Positions 34,226 through 44,907 of a DNA stretch of 64,000 nt are shown piece after piece. The stretch is from Rhodoplanes sp. GTDB lineage: Bacteria; Pseudomonadota; Alphaproteobacteria; Rhizobiales; Xanthobacteraceae. A program made the translations under genes and the position numbers. Location of the stretch: the NCBI RefSeq assembly GCF_013377085.1, contig NZ_JACAAX010000012.1, forward strand, positions 1 through 64,000, read 5' to 3'. The notes under the pieces were generated by a model, which was given only the letters and a program-made list of their open reading frames with translations, searched no databases and was not told the DNA's origin. Each line of letters begins with the position of its first letter. Within the stretch, counting starts at the first letter, position 1.

Positions 34226-35275
34226 TTGAAGTTGTACCAAGCCCTCATCGCGGCCGGCGCGCTCGTCGCCGCGTCCGTCGCCCCCGCCGCGGCCGCCGAC
34301 ATCTCGGGCGCCGGCGCCACCTTCCCGTATCCGATCTACGCCAAGTGGGCGGATACGTATAAGAAGGAAACCAATATCGGCCTGAACTATCAGTCGATCG
34401 GCTCGGGCGGCGGCATCAAGCAGATCCAGGCAAAGACCGTCACGTTCGGCGCCACCGACGCGCCGCTCACGGGCGACCAGCTCGCCAAGGACGGCCTCGT
34501 CCAGTTCCCGATGGTGATGGGCGGCATCGTGCCGGTCATCAATCTCGACGGTGTCAGCCCCGGCGATCTGGTCATCGACGGCCCGACGCTCGCCAAGATC
34601 TTCCTCGGCCAGATCAAGACCTGGGACGACCCGGCGATCAAGAAGCTGAACCCGACCGCCAAGCTGACGAGCCAGGCGATCGCCGTCGTCCACCGCTCGG
34701 ACGGCTCCGGCACCACCTTCAACTTCACCGACTATCTCGCCAAGGTCAGCCCGGACTGGAAGTCCAAGGTCGGCTCCGCGACCTCGGTCGAGTGGCCGGT
34801 CGGCATCGGCGCCAAGGGCAACGAGGGCGTCGCCAACAACGTCGCCCAGACCAAGGGCTCGATCGGCTATGTCGAGTACGCCTACGCCAAGCAGAACAAG
34901 CTGACCCACACCAAGATGATCAACAAGGACGGCAAGACGGTCGAGCCGGAGATGAAGTCGTTCCAGGCGGCCGCCGCCAGCGCCGACTGGAACTCGGTCC
35001 CGGGCTATGGCGTGATCATCACCGAGCAGGCCGGTGCCGGCACGTGGCCGATCACCACGGCGACCTGGATCCTGATGCACAAGCAGCCCACCGATCCGGT
35101 TGCCGCCGCCGCCGCCCTGAAGTTCTTCGCCTGGGCCTACGAGAAGGGCGACAAGATGGCGGAAGACCTCGACTACATCCCGATGCCGCATACCGTCGTG
35201 CAGAGCGTCGAGAAGACCTGGGCGGCCGAGATGAAGGACGCCGGCGGCAAGCCGTTGTTCGGCGCCTCGCACTGA
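34226..35275 (+). CDS. pstS: PstS, periplasmic phosphate-binding protein
   Basis: A 349-aa substrate receptor of the high-affinity phosphate ABC transporter. The TTG start (34226-34228) has an AGGAGAG ribosome site and yields a proper signal peptide ([20 protein letters not shown] then AAAD). The mature N-terminus [16 protein letters not shown] and the phosphate-binding motifs [14 protein letters not shown] and [16 protein letters not shown] are intact. An upstream in-frame ATG at 34124 would bury the signal peptide, so it is rejected. First gene behind the Pho box. Confidence 0.97.
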   Translation: MKLYQALIAAGALVAASVAPAAAADISGAGATFPYPIYAKWADTYKKETNIGLNYQSIGSGGGIKQIQAKTVTFGATDAPLTGDQLAKDGLVQFPMVMGGIVPVINLDGVSPGDLVIDGPTLAKIFLGQIKTWDDPAIKKLNPTAKLTSQAIAVVHRSDGSGTTFNFTDYLAKVSPDWKSKVGSATSVEWPVGIGAKGNEGVANNVAQTKGSIGYVEYAYAKQNKLTHTKMINKDGKTVEPEMKSFQAAAASADWNSVPGYGVIITEQAGAGTWPITTATWILMHKQPTDPVAAAAALKFFAWAYEKGDKMAEDLDYIPMPHTVVQSVEKTWAAEMKDAGGKPLFGASH

Positions 35276-35426
35276 TCGCTCCAAGGCACCTCGGGAGGAG
35301 GCCTCCGGGCCTTCTCCCTCGCGCCCGACGGACCTCCACCTTAATATGACCGGCCGATCGCCGCATTGCGGTCGAGCTGCCGTGACGGGCTCCTCGGTGC
35401 CCGCCAGTCGTCGGGAGGCCCGCATC

Positions 35427-36440
35427 ATGTCTCAGCGGAGATTGCCAGTGGTCGATATCGCAATGGGTGACGCACCGGCCGCCACGTCAGCCCCGCCCGA
35501 CCGATCCGGAGTCCTGGTCCGACTCAGACTGACCAACGCGACGTTCCGGGGCCTGACCTTCGGCGCCTCCATCACGGTGCTGATCATTCTCAGCGGCGTC
35601 ATCATCGCGCTGGTCGAAGGGTCCCTCCCGGCGCTTCGCCATTTCGGATTCGGCTTTCTGGTCAGCGAACGCTGGAACCCGGTCACCGAGAATTTCGGTG
35701 CGCTGGCGCCGATCTACGGGACGCTGGTGACCTCGATCATCGCGATGGTGATCGCGGTTCCGTTCGGGCTGCTGATCGCCGTGTTCCTGACCGAGCTGTG
35801 CCCGCCGTGGCTGCGGCGGCCGATCGGCATCGCGATCGAGCTGCTCGCCGGCATTCCGAGCATCATCTACGGCATCTGGGGCCTGTTCATCTTCGCGCCG
35901 TTCCTGCAGCGGACCCTGCAGCCGGCGCTGATCGATCTGTTCGGCCCGATCCCGGTGCTGTCGAACCTGTTCGCCGGGCCGCCCTACGGCATCGGCATCC
36001 TCACCGCCGGCCTGATCCTCGCCATCATGGTGCTGCCGTTCATCACCTCGATCTCGCGCGACGTGTTCGACGCGGTGCCGCCGGTGCTCAAGGAGGCCGC
36101 CTACGGGCTCGGCTGCACCACCTGGGAGGTGGTGCGCCACGTGGTGATCCCGTTCGCCCGCGTCGGCGTGACGGGCGGCGTGATGCTCGGCCTCGGCCGG
36201 GCGCTCGGCGAGACCATGGCGGTGACCTTCGTGATCGGTAACGCCCACCGCATCTCGGCGTCCGTGCTGGCGCCCGGAACCACCATCTCGGCCTCCATCG
36301 CCAACGAGTTCACTGAGGCGCTCGGCGACCTCTACACCTCGTCGCTGGTTTTGCTAGGCCTCATCCTGTTCGTGATCACCTTCATCGTGCTGGCGATCGC
36401 GCGCTACCTCCTGATGCGCATCGAGCGCCGGATCGGGTGA
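35427..36440 (+). CDS. pstC: PstC, phosphate ABC transporter permease
   Basis: A 337-aa inner-membrane permease with a short cytoplasmic N-terminus, six helices, a periplasmic loop and the permease signature [20 protein letters not shown] (about residues 222-241), which contacts PstB. The ATG at 35427-35429 is chosen. Upstream codons in the frame lack family similarity. About 150 bp separates it from pstS, a space that often carries an mRNA processing or attenuation hairpin limiting downstream expression. Confidence 0.96.
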   Translation: MSQRRLPVVDIAMGDAPAATSAPPDRSGVLVRLRLTNATFRGLTFGASITVLIILSGVIIALVEGSLPALRHFGFGFLVSERWNPVTENFGALAPIYGTLVTSIIAMVIAVPFGLLIAVFLTELCPPWLRRPIGIAIELLAGIPSIIYGIWGLFIFAPFLQRTLQPALIDLFGPIPVLSNLFAGPPYGIGILTAGLILAIMVLPFITSISRDVFDAVPPVLKEAAYGLGCTTWEVVRHVVIPFARVGVTGGVMLGLGRALGETMAVTFVIGNAHRISASVLAPGTTISASIANEFTEALGDLYTSSLVLLGLILFVITFIVLAIARYLLMRIERRIG

Positions 36441-36444
36441 CACC

Positions 36445-37284
36445 ATGACCCTCTACGCACGACGACGCGCCGCCAACGGCATCGTCATGAGCCTGTCGCT
36501 CGGCGCCACGGTGGTCGGCCTCGGCTGGCTGGTGCTGGTGCTCGGGGCCCTGCTGTGGAACGGCTTCGGAAGCCTGTCGCTCGCGGTGTTCACCGAGATG
36601 ACTCCGCCGCCGGGCGCCCAGGGCGGCCTGCTCAACCCGATCATCGGCAGCCTGATGATGTCGGCGGTGGCGGTCGCGATCGGCACGCCGATCGGGATTC
36701 TCGCCGGCACCTACATGGCAGAGTACGGGCGCTACTCGTACCTCACCAGCGTGGTGCGCTTCATCAACGACATCCTGCTGAGCGCCCCCTCGATCGTCAT
36801 CGGCCTTTTCATCTACGAGGTGGTGGTCCGGCCGCTCGGGCACTTCTCCGGCATCGCCGGATCGCTCGCGCTCGCCGTGCTGGTGATCCCAGTCGTCGTC
36901 AGAACCACCGAGGACATGCTGCTGACCGTGCCGCGCGAGCTGCGCGAGGCGGCCACCGCGCTCGGCCTGCCGCGCTCGCACGTGATCGCCAACGTGTCGT
37001 ACCGGGCGGCCCGCGCCGGGATCATCACCGGCATCCTGCTGGCGATCGCCCGCATCAGCGGCGAGACCGCGCCGCTGCTGTTCACGGCCCTCAACAACCA
37101 GTTCTTCTCGACGGACATGACCGCGCCGCTGTCGAGCCTTCCGGTGGTCATCTTCCAGTTCGCCATGAGCCCCTATCCCGACTGGCAGAAGCTCGCCTGG
37201 GCCGGAGCACTGATCATCACGTTCGCGGTGCTCGCTCTCAGCATTTCGGCGCGCGCCCTGGCGGCAACGAGGAACACGCAATGA
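36445..37284 (+). CDS. pstA: PstA, phosphate ABC transporter permease
   Basis: A 279-aa second permease subunit, starting 4 bp after pstC and overlapping pstB by 4 bp (ATGA). Six hydrophobic helices are visible. Family landmarks are [35 protein letters not shown] and the ATPase-contact loop [15 protein letters not shown]. Forms the channel with PstC. Confidence 0.96.
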   Translation: MTLYARRRAANGIVMSLSLGATVVGLGWLVLVLGALLWNGFGSLSLAVFTEMTPPPGAQGGLLNPIIGSLMMSAVAVAIGTPIGILAGTYMAEYGRYSYLTSVVRFINDILLSAPSIVIGLFIYEVVVRPLGHFSGIAGSLALAVLVIPVVVRTTEDMLLTVPRELREAATALGLPRSHVIANVSYRAARAGIITGILLAIARISGETAPLLFTALNNQFFSTDMTAPLSSLPVVIFQFAMSPYPDWQKLAWAGALIITFAVLALSISARALAATRNTQ

Positions 37285-38114
37285 CGTCCATCGATGTCTC
37301 GAGCAGCATGAGGTCGACCACCCCGATCGTCGGAAGCCAAGCCGGCACGGCGGGAAACCTCGACGAGAAGGTCTCGGTGCGCGGGGTCGACTTCTACTAC
37401 GGCGACAACCGGGCCCTCAAAAGCATCTCGGTGCCGCTCTACGACCGGCGGGTCACCGCCTTCATCGGCCCGTCCGGCTGCGGCAAGTCGACCCTGCTGC
37501 GCATTCTCAACCGCATCTACGATCTCTATCCGAACCAGCGCGCCGAGGGCGAGGTGCTGCTCGACGGCGAGAACATCCTCAATCCGGGGCAGGACCTCAA
37601 CCTGCTGCGGGCGCGGGTCGGCATGGTGTTCCAGAAGCCGACGCCGTTCCCGATGTCGATCTACGAGAACATCGCGTTCGGCATCCGGCTCTACGAGTCG
37701 CTGTCCAAGGCCGATCTCGACGGCCGCGTCGAATCCGCCCTCAAGCGGGCGGCGCTGTGGAACGAGGTGAAGGACAAGCTCAGCCAGAACGGGCTCAGCC
37801 TGTCGGGCGGCCAGCAGCAGCGCCTCTGCATCGCCCGCACGGTCGCGGTGCGCCCCGAGGTGATCCTGCTCGACGAGCCGTGCTCGGCCCTCGACCCGAT
37901 CTCGACCGCCAAGATCGAGGAGCTGATCGACGAGCTCAAGAGCGACTACACGATCGCCATCGTGACCCACAACATGCAGCAGGCCGCGCGGGTGTCCGAC
38001 CGCACGGCGTTCATGTATCTCGGCGAGCTGGTGGAGTTCGACACGACCAGCAAGATGTTCACCTCGCCGGTCGACCAGCGGACGCAGGATTACATCACGG
38101 GACGGTTCGGCTGA
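37281..38114 (+). CDS. pstB: PstB, phosphate ABC transporter ATP-binding protein
   Basis: A 277-aa ATPase of the Pst importer. Walker A is [12 protein letters not shown], the Q-loop region contains [15 protein letters not shown], the ABC signature is LSGGQQQRL, Walker B is [13 protein letters not shown] and the switch His lies in [11 protein letters not shown]. The N-terminal extension of about 30 residues before VRGVDFYYG is slightly longer than in E. coli. It also takes part in signalling phosphate status to PhoR with PhoU. Confidence 0.97.
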   Translation: MTSIDVSSSMRSTTPIVGSQAGTAGNLDEKVSVRGVDFYYGDNRALKSISVPLYDRRVTAFIGPSGCGKSTLLRILNRIYDLYPNQRAEGEVLLDGENILNPGQDLNLLRARVGMVFQKPTPFPMSIYENIAFGIRLYESLSKADLDGRVESALKRAALWNEVKDKLSQNGLSLSGGQQQRLCIARTVAVRPEVILLDEPCSALDPISTAKIEELIDELKSDYTIAIVTHNMQQAARVSDRTAFMYLGELVEFDTTSKMFTSPVDQRTQDYITGRFG

Positions 38115-38190
38115 TCGCAGCCGCGACCGCCACCGTCCGGAGCCGGCGGCCCGCCGGGCTCTCCCACGAGAACAATCAAGGGTGACGTCC

Positions 38191-38904
38191 ATGGTGGACC
38201 ACACGCACAAGGCCTTCGACACCGACCTGCAGGATCTCGGCCGCATGGTCGCCGAGATGGGCGGTCTCGCCGAGCAACAGATCAGCGACGCGGCCGACGC
38301 GCTCGACCGGCGCGACCTCGCGGCCGCCCAGCGGGTGATCGCCGGCGACGCCCGGATCGACGCGCTGCAGCGCGAGGTCGAGGACAATGCGATCCTGACG
38401 ATCGCGCGGCGCCAGCCGATGGCCGTCGATCTCCGCGAGGTGGTGGGGGCGCTGCGCATCTCCAACGACCTCGAGCGGATCGGCGACCTCGCCAAGAACA
38501 TCGCCAAGCGGGTCGTCGTGCTCGACAGCGAGTTCCGCTCCCAGCAGGTGATGCGCGGCGTCCAGCACATGACCGAGCTGGTGCTGTCGCAGATCAAGGA
38601 CGTGCTCGACGCCTATGCGCGGCGGGACCTGCAGAAGGCCGTGGCGGTGTGGCGGGCCGACGAGGAGGTCGACTCGGTCAACAACTCGCTGTTTCGCGAG
38701 CTCCTCACCTACATGATGGAGGACCCGCGCAACATCGGCATCTGCATCCATCTGCTGTTCTGCGCCAAGAACATCGAGCGGATGGGCGACCACGCCACCA
38801 ACATCGCCGAGACCGTCTATTACATGATCGAGGGAAAGGCCCTCACCGACGAGCGCCCGAAGGGCGACACCACCTCGAGCACCATGGTTCCGTTCGACGC
38901 CTGA
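38191..38904 (+). CDS. phoU: PhoU, phosphate signalling regulator
   Basis: A 237-aa two-bundle helical protein that couples the Pst transporter to PhoR and represses the Pho response when phosphate is ample. Each half has the metal-site E(D)xxxD pattern: ISNDLERIGDLAKNIAK and CAKNIERMGDHATNIAE. The ATG at 38191 follows AAGGGTG at good spacing. A GTG at 38182 is in frame but lacks a ribosome site. It lies between pstB and phoB, the usual place. Confidence 0.96.
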   Translation: MVDHTHKAFDTDLQDLGRMVAEMGGLAEQQISDAADALDRRDLAAAQRVIAGDARIDALQREVEDNAILTIARRQPMAVDLREVVGALRISNDLERIGDLAKNIAKRVVVLDSEFRSQQVMRGVQHMTELVLSQIKDVLDAYARRDLQKAVAVWRADEEVDSVNNSLFRELLTYMMEDPRNIGICIHLLFCAKNIERMGDHATNIAETVYYMIEGKALTDERPKGDTTSSTMVPFDA

Positions 38905-38964
38905 CGACGGCGATGCGCGGTCGCCCTCGCGGCCGCGCCGGCTCCCTAATGGAAGAGACACCGG

Positions 38965-39666
38965 ATGGCCGCGCGCATTCTGATCGTCGAGGACGAAGAG
39001 CCTTTGACGCTCCTCCTGCGCTACAATCTCGAAGCCGAAGGCTACGCGGTCGACGCGGCCGGCCGCGGCGACGACGCCGATCTGCGGCTCAAGGAGAGTC
39101 CGCCCGACCTCGCCATCGTCGACTGGATGCTGCCCGGCCTGTCCGGCATCGAGCTGATCCGGCGGCTGCGCGCCCGCACCGAGACACAAGCGCTTCCCGT
39201 CATCATGCTGACGGCGCGCGGCGAGGAGGGCGAGCGGGTGCGCGGCCTCGCCACCGGCGCCGACGACTACATCGTCAAGCCGTTCTCGGTGCCGGAGCTC
39301 TTGGCGCGCATCCGCGCCCTGCTCCGCCGCACCAAGCCCGAGCGGGTCGCCTCGGTCCTGACGGCCGGCGACATCGAGCTCAACCGCGAGAAGAAGCGGG
39401 TCGCCCGCAGCGGCCGCGACGTGCCGCTCGGCCCGACCGAGTTCCGCCTGCTCGAGTTCCTGATGGAAAATCCCGGCCGCGTTTTTTCACGCGAGCAGCT
39501 TCTGGATCGGGTGTGGGGCAGGGACGTCTACATCGACGAGCGCACTGTCGACGTGCATGTCGGCCGATTGCGCAAGGCGCTCAACCGCGGCCAGCGATCC
39601 GATCCGATCCGCACCGTGCGCGGCGCCGGCTACGCCCTCAACGACCGCTACGGCGCCGAGGCGTAG
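38965..39666 (+). CDS. phoB: PhoB, phosphate regulon response regulator
   Basis: A 233-aa OmpR/PhoB-type response regulator. The receiver domain (1-120) has acidic residues EDEE near the start, the phospho-accepting Asp53 in AIVDWMLPG, T/S in MLTARGEE and Lys in DDYIVKPF. The winged helix (130-230) contains LGPTEFRLLEFLMENPGRVF and RTVDVHVGRLRKAL. It binds Pho boxes such as the one at 34007-34024. Confidence 0.97.
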   Translation: MAARILIVEDEEPLTLLLRYNLEAEGYAVDAAGRGDDADLRLKESPPDLAIVDWMLPGLSGIELIRRLRARTETQALPVIMLTARGEEGERVRGLATGADDYIVKPFSVPELLARIRALLRRTKPERVASVLTAGDIELNREKKRVARSGRDVPLGPTEFRLLEFLMENPGRVFSREQLLDRVWGRDVYIDERTVDVHVGRLRKALNRGQRSDPIRTVRGAGYALNDRYGAEA

Positions 39667-39721
39667 CGCCGCCTCGGCGGACGAGCCGGCCCGGCCCGGT
39701 GTGCGCGGACCCGCTCGGCTT

Positions 39722-40711
39722 TCAGCGGAACTCGTCGCCGGCCCACGCGGTGCGGCGGATCGCCCGCGGCGTATCGCCGTAGGCGTGGCGGAAATTCCGG
39801 TTGAAGGTCGTCAAATCGGCGAATCCCACCGCGAAGGCGATGTCGCCGACGCGCAGATGCGCGCAGCCCGGATCGCGCAGCATCGCCATCGCGCGTTCGA
39901 GCCGCGCCGCCGTGACGAAGCGGCTGAAGCTGGTTCCACTCTGCTCGAACAGAAGCTGCACGTAACGCTCCGACACGCCGTGGCGCCGCGCGACCTCTCG
40001 GGCCGACAGGGTCATCCGCGACAGGTTGGCGGCGACGTCGTCCCGCATCGCGGCGAGCCGCGCAGCCGGGATCGCACGCGCGGCCGCGCGGTCGCGGGTG
40101 TCGTCGTTCGGTCGCGCCGTGAACGCGATCAGGTCGATCAGATGCGCTTCGACAAGCCGCCCGAGCTCGGGATCGGCCGGCGGCCCCACTGTCCTCAATC
40201 TGTCGATATACGCGATCAACAGCCGCACGGCGTCGTTGGAACGCCGCAAATGGCAGAAGCGCTCGTCGAGCCCCGGCGCCGCCCGCCGCAACGTGTCGCC
40301 GTCGACGCGGAGCCCGATGATCCGTGCGCGGTCTTCGAAGTCGTAGCGCCCGGAGGCACCGTGGAACCCGATCGCGCCGCCGCCGCGTTCCTCGAGATCG
40401 ATGAAGTCGCCGCCGGTTTCGTGCGGTGCGATACGCATCCTTCCACGCTCGGCGTAGAAGAACGTGAAATCGCCGTTGCCGTCGTTGGCGAGCGCGCGGG
40501 TCCGGCAATAGAGGCCCGGGGGCGAGCTGGTGCTCCCGATCTCCGCCCGGCCCAGCCGGACCACGTTGATCGCCGCCGCGACGGTGCACCGGTCGCGCAA
40601 CTCGACGTTCAGCCGCATGAACTGACGGCCGATCACCTCGACCCAGACCGGCAGCCGGTCCTCGACGGACAGCTCGTCGGTGGAGAAGCTGAAAACCGCG
40701 GCTTCCGGCAT
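39722..40711 (-). CDS. AraC family transcriptional regulator
   Basis: A 329-aa regulator. The N-terminal half (about 1-180) matches the AraC-binding-like cupin type found in AraC regulators of aromatic or nitrile catabolism. The C-terminal double helix-turn-helix (about 215-320) shows LSAREVARRHGVSERYVQLLFEQSG and the signature VGDIAFAVGFADLTTFNRNFRHAYGDTP. It is divergent from the autotransporter gene and might regulate it, but no operator could be identified. Confidence 0.93.
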   Translation of the reverse strand: MPEAAVFSFSTDELSVEDRLPVWVEVIGRQFMRLNVELRDRCTVAAAINVVRLGRAEIGSTSSPPGLYCRTRALANDGNGDFTFFYAERGRMRIAPHETGGDFIDLEERGGGAIGFHGASGRYDFEDRARIIGLRVDGDTLRRAAPGLDERFCHLRRSNDAVRLLIAYIDRLRTVGPPADPELGRLVEAHLIDLIAFTARPNDDTRDRAAARAIPAARLAAMRDDVAANLSRMTLSAREVARRHGVSERYVQLLFEQSGTSFSRFVTAARLERAMAMLRDPGCAHLRVGDIAFAVGFADLTTFNRNFRHAYGDTPRAIRRTAWAGDEFR

Positions 40712-41039
40712 GGGGCCTCGTCGCGTCTGATCTTTGATTACTAGTCATACTGTATCATCGCCCACGTGATTTGATAGCTCGGCATCCGCCGATGCGCATT
40801 GCGGTCTTTGCCCGATCCGACTGCGCAATTTGCCTGGTCGGCGCTGCGCGGCGCTTGTCGTTGTGACACCCGCGCAACAACGGTGATCGAAACGGTCGAG
40901 ACTGCGGCACGCGCCCGAAACCCTTCGGCCCGCGCCGAGACGGCGCGGGGCCGGATCATCAGGATGCCTGCGAACAGGTCGCTCGGGCGGCCGGTCGCCG
41001 GATACGGAGCCGGCACGTTCACCGCAGGAGCCAGTTCCG
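40712..41039. other. Divergent region between the AraC gene and the autotransporter gene
   Basis: About 330 bases. The stretch at 40733-40775 is clearly more AT-rich than its surroundings (TTACTAGTCATACTGTATCA) and is the likely promoter area for the AraC gene, but I cannot assign boxes with confidence. Nearer the autotransporter there is no obvious promoter. No small gene was seen. Confidence 0.5.
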
Positions 41040-43952
41040 ATGAACCGACCCATGCCGAGCAGAGACCTTCGCACACTGACGACTGCGCTCCTGACCGCGT
41101 CGGCGCTGGTGCCGCTGGCGGGCGTGCCCGGCGGTCCGGCATTCGCGGTCTGCACGATCGTCGGTGGAGGATCGATCGGCAATCTCGCGTCGAACGCCAC
41201 CGCGACCTGCACCGGCGCCGGCGACCCCAACGCCATCGCCACCGCGGCGGGGAGCAGCAACGTCACGATCAACATCGGCGACGGCACGGCGGCGACGACC
41301 TTCGCACCGGGGGCCGGACCTGCCGCCGCGATCTACCTGAACGGTTCGCCGAACGCGATCGTCACTGTGACGAACAATGCGGAGCTGATCGCGGGCGGCA
41401 GGGTGGCGATTTGGGGTCTGAACGACACCAACGACGCGACCGTGACGATCGCGGCCGGCGGCCTCGTCTCCTCGACCAACATCCCGGCGATCCGGTTCGA
41501 TGGTACGGCCGGCACGCCGCTCTCCGGACTTGATCTCAGGATCGACGGAACGGTCAGCTCGAACTTTCCGGCCGTGGTTCTCACATACGCCGTCGACGCA
41601 CTGATAACGGTCGGCGCCACCGGCTCGGTCGGCGCCACCGGCGTCGGCGGCACCGGCATCATTCTCGGCGTCGGGGCAAACAACAACACGGTCTCGATCT
41701 CGGCCGGCGGCCTCATCGAGGTATCGGGCGGGCTCAACACCGGAGTGAGCGTCAGCGGCGACGGAAATCTCATCGTGGTCGGCGGCACGATCAAGGCGAT
41801 CGCCTCCGACAGCACCGGCGTGAGCGTCACCGCCGGGGCCGCCGGGAACACGATCTGGGTGCTGCCGACGGGTTCCATCCAGAGCGCGTATAACGCGGTG
41901 AGCCTCGGCAATGGCGGCAACGCGGTCGTAAACGGCGGCACGCTCACCAGCACCAACCCGGGCCAACCGACCATTCAGGGATCGAGCGGCAGCGACATCG
42001 TGATCAACAGCGGCCTGATCAGCAATCTCGGCGGGGGCGTTGCCATCGATCTCGGCGGCGGTGCCGATACGTTGGAATTGCGCGCCGGCTACCAGATCGT
42101 CGGTGCCGTGCTGGGCGGCGGTGGCGAGAACCTGCTGCGGTTCGGCGGCGACGCGAACGCCACGTTCGACATGACCAAATATGGGCCGGGCAAGCAGTAC
42201 CAGGGTTTCTCCATTCTCGAGAAGCAAGGAGCCTCGACCTGGGTCCTGACCGGCGACTCGAACACGACCTCCGAGCTTCGGATTCAGCAGGGCGCGCTGC
42301 TCGTGAACGGAAACCTGGGCAACCTGTCGAACGTCGAGGTCACCGGCGGCATTCTGGGCGGCAGCGGCACGGTCGGCAGCACGACGATCCATGCCGGCGG
42401 CACGCTCGCGCCGGGAAGCTCGATCGGCACCCTGACGGTGAACGGGACGCTCACCTTCCAGCCCGGCAGCGTCTATCAGGTCGAGGTCTCGCCCGCGGCC
42501 GCCGACCGCACCAACGTGACCGGCGCAGCCACGCTGGCCGGCACCGTCGCGGCGAGTTTCGCACCCGGCAACTACATCACCAGGCATTACACCATCCTGA
42601 GCGCGGGCGGCGGCCTTTCGAGCACGAAGTTCGACGCGCTCGCGACCACCAATCTGCCCGTCGGCTTCACCGCGGCGCTGAGCTACGGCGCCAACGACGT
42701 GTTCCTCGATCTGACCGGCGCGCTCGGCGCGCAGTCCGGAGCGTTGCCGATCAACCAGACCAACGTCGCCAATGCGATCAACGCCTATTTCAACAACGGC
42801 GGCGCGCTGCCGCCCGGTTTCGTCGGCCTGTTCGGGCTCGGCGGCGGCAATCTCGCCAATGCACTCGCCACCCTCGACGGCGAGGCTTCGACCGGCGCGC
42901 AGCAGGCCGGCATCCGGCTCACCAACCAGTTCCTCGCGCTGATGCTCGATCCCCTCGCCTACGACCGGAATGCCGCTGCGTCAGGACGCGTCGCGTTCGC
43001 GCCGGCCGCCGAGGCTTCGGCGTACGCCCCGCAGCCGCGCACCATCCGCGAGGCCGACAGCACCTTCGCCGCGGCGCTGAAGGCGCCGCCGGCGACTCCA
43101 CTCGCACCCGCGCCGGCCTTCACGATGTGGGCGGGGGCGTTCGGCGGCACCAGCCGCACCGACGGTGACCGCTCGACCGTCGGCTCGAACGATCTCTCCG
43201 CCCGGACCGCCGGCTACGCCGCCGGCATCGACCATCGGCTGTGGCCCGACACGGTGGTCGGCTTCGCGCTCGCCGGTGGCTCCACCGATTGGGGACTGGC
43301 GCAGGGTCTCGGCGGCGGCAGGGGCGACGCGTTCCAGGCCGGGCTGTACGGGTCGACGCGCGTCGGCGACGCGTATCTGGCGGCTGCGGCAAGCTACGCC
43401 CGCCACTGGATGGAGACCAACCGCACCGCCTGGGCGGCCGACCGCCTCACGGCCCGGTTCGATGCGCAAGGCATCGGCGGCCGTCTCGAGGCGGGCTGGC
43501 GGATCGCGACGGCGATCGGCGGCATGATGCCGTATGGCGCGGTGCAGATCCAAAGTTTCCACACGCCGGCCTACACCGAGGCGGACCCGACCGGAGGCGG
43601 CTTCGGTCTGAGCTTTCGGGCACACGACGCGACCGCCGCACGCTCCGAGGTCGGCGCGCGGTTCGAGCATCGCGTGGCGCTTTCGGAGTCCGTGTTGGTG
43701 GCGATGCAGTCGCGGGTCGCCTGGGCGCACGATTGGGTGAGCGATCCGACCGCCACGGCGGTGTTCCAGACGCTTCCGGGCGCCGCTTTCGTCGTCAACG
43801 GCGCCGTGCCGGCCGCGGATCTGGCGCTGGTCTCGGCCGGGATGCAGGTGCATTTCGCCGGCGGTTGGTCGGTGGTGGGCCGCTTCGACGGCGAGTTCGC
43901 TGACGGCGCGCGGACCTTCGCGGGCACCGGCTCGCTTCGGTACGCATGGTGA
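41040..43952 (+). CDS. Autotransporter (type Va secretion) outer-membrane protein
   Basis: A 970-aa protein with a signal peptide (about residues 1-36, cut near AFA). The passenger (37-560) is rich in Gly, Asn and Thr with repeated VTI and VVNGG turns typical of a right-handed beta-helix. A passenger-associated repeat near 445-480 reads GGTLAPGSSIGTLTVNG. Residues about 695-970 form the autotransporter barrel, beginning TMWAGAFGGTSRTDGD and ending with an aromatic-terminated strand, GSLRYAW. No catalytic motif was seen in the passenger, so adhesion is the likely but unproven role. Confidence 0.92.
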   Translation: MNRPMPSRDLRTLTTALLTASALVPLAGVPGGPAFAVCTIVGGGSIGNLASNATATCTGAGDPNAIATAAGSSNVTINIGDGTAATTFAPGAGPAAAIYLNGSPNAIVTVTNNAELIAGGRVAIWGLNDTNDATVTIAAGGLVSSTNIPAIRFDGTAGTPLSGLDLRIDGTVSSNFPAVVLTYAVDALITVGATGSVGATGVGGTGIILGVGANNNTVSISAGGLIEVSGGLNTGVSVSGDGNLIVVGGTIKAIASDSTGVSVTAGAAGNTIWVLPTGSIQSAYNAVSLGNGGNAVVNGGTLTSTNPGQPTIQGSSGSDIVINSGLISNLGGGVAIDLGGGADTLELRAGYQIVGAVLGGGGENLLRFGGDANATFDMTKYGPGKQYQGFSILEKQGASTWVLTGDSNTTSELRIQQGALLVNGNLGNLSNVEVTGGILGGSGTVGSTTIHAGGTLAPGSSIGTLTVNGTLTFQPGSVYQVEVSPAAADRTNVTGAATLAGTVAASFAPGNYITRHYTILSAGGGLSSTKFDALATTNLPVGFTAALSYGANDVFLDLTGALGAQSGALPINQTNVANAINAYFNNGGALPPGFVGLFGLGGGNLANALATLDGEASTGAQQAGIRLTNQFLALMLDPLAYDRNAAASGRVAFAPAAEASAYAPQPRTIREADSTFAAALKAPPATPLAPAPAFTMWAGAFGGTSRTDGDRSTVGSNDLSARTAGYAAGIDHRLWPDTVVGFALAGGSTDWGLAQGLGGGRGDAFQAGLYGSTRVGDAYLAAAASYARHWMETNRTAWAADRLTARFDAQGIGGRLEAGWRIATAIGGMMPYGAVQIQSFHTPAYTEADPTGGGFGLSFRAHDATAARSEVGARFEHRVALSESVLVAMQSRVAWAHDWVSDPTATAVFQTLPGAAFVVNGAVPAADLALVSAGMQVHFAGGWSVVGRFDGEFADGARTFAGTGSLRYAW

Positions 43953-44107
43953 CGCCCGCGAAGCGGGCGAAAGCGCCCGACCGAGGCTGTTGCTCCGGGG
44001 CGCGCCGACGGCGAACTCGGAATCCAAAGCCTTCGAGTATCTACGTGAACTCCGCGGCTCGCGGACCTGCGGTTCGCGAGCCGGAACGACTGCTCAGGTA
44101 GCGCAGT

Positions 44108-44605
44108 TCAGGTCCGCGCCAGGCGCTTGTCGCGGCGCCGATCGACCGGCTGGTAGGCGATCCGCGAATGGTAGCCGCAATAGGGCCCTTCCGAGGTGCG
44201 CCCGCCGCAAAAGAAGAAGTCTTGCGTGCCGGGGTCGCCGACCGGCCAGCGGCACTTGCCTTCGCCGAGCTCGAGCAGCGTGCAGCGCTGGCCCATCGGG
44301 ACCACGTTGCCGACCGCGTCGACCTCCTGCTCGTAGTCCACATCGTAGGAAGGGGCGCGCGCCAGCGCCGTGTTGCCCCGCATCGCCGGCCGCGCCACGC
44401 GCAGCATCGGGGCCGCCGCCCGAGGCTTACGCTGCCGCGGCACCGCCGCCGCCGGGCTCTTGGCCCGTCCGGACAGGCCCAGCCGATGAACCTTCCCGAT
44501 CACAGCATTACGTGTGATCCCACCGAGCTCGACGGCGATCTGGCTTGCGGAAAGACCGTCGTTCCAAAGCTTCTTGAGAAGTTCCACGCGCTCGTCGGTC
44601 CACAT
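44108..44605 (-). CDS. gcrA: GcrA cell cycle regulator
   Basis: A 165-aa alphaproteobacterial cell-cycle factor that binds the housekeeping sigma factor and CcrM-methylated GANTC promoters. The N-terminal helix-turn-helix is WTDERVELLKKLWNDGLSAS followed by GGITRNAVIGKVHRLGL. The C-terminal sigma-interaction region has CRWPVGDP and the Cys-rich FCGGR...PYCGYH end. The ATG at 44603-44605 gives the standard start. Four GANTC sites lie in and before its upstream region. Confidence 0.96.
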   Translation of the reverse strand: MWTDERVELLKKLWNDGLSASQIAVELGGITRNAVIGKVHRLGLSGRAKSPAAAVPRQRKPRAAAPMLRVARPAMRGNTALARAPSYDVDYEQEVDAVGNVVPMGQRCTLLELGEGKCRWPVGDPGTQDFFFCGGRTSEGPYCGYHSRIAYQPVDRRRDKRLART

Positions 44606-44645
44606 ATGTTCCTCTTCGCCTCGCCGCGAACGGAACCGCCTCGCA

Positions 44646-44826
44646 GAATCCACCAACGCCGCCGGGGGTGCCTCTCCACCAGCGGGTACGCAGAACAGTA
44701 GTGAAATCTAGAGGGCAGTCCGCCGCACGAGATATCGTATGTCAGCGATTAAAACGCTACTATATCGCGCGAGTCCCGCGCAAGAGTCCCCAGTATTGCA
44801 TCCACAATTCATGGCCCTTTCGAGTC
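44646..44826. promoter_or_regulatory. Cluster of GANTC (CcrM) sites upstream of gcrA
   Basis: GAATC at 44646-44650 and GAGTC at 44771-44775, 44784-44788 and 44822-44826. These are sites for the CcrM methyltransferase, and GcrA activates promoters that carry them in methylated form. Four sites in about 180 bp is dense for GC-rich DNA, though this stretch is locally AT-richer. Suggests cell-cycle control of gcrA or of the divergent argD promoter. Confidence 0.55.
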
Positions 44827-44870
44827 CGATTTCGCTTGCCTGCGTGTCTTGACGGATACGGTGGATGCGG

Positions 44871-44898
44871 TTGACACCGCGACGCACACACATAAAAT
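44871..44898 (+). promoter_or_regulatory. Sigma-70-type promoter for argD-argF
   Basis: TTGACA (44871-44876), 16 bases, then TAAAAT (44893-44898). Close to consensus and correctly placed before the argD start at 44988. The predicted transcript leader of about 80 bases contains the repeats at 44908-44970. Confidence 0.75.
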
Positions 44899-44907
44899 GT
44901 CTCCAGA

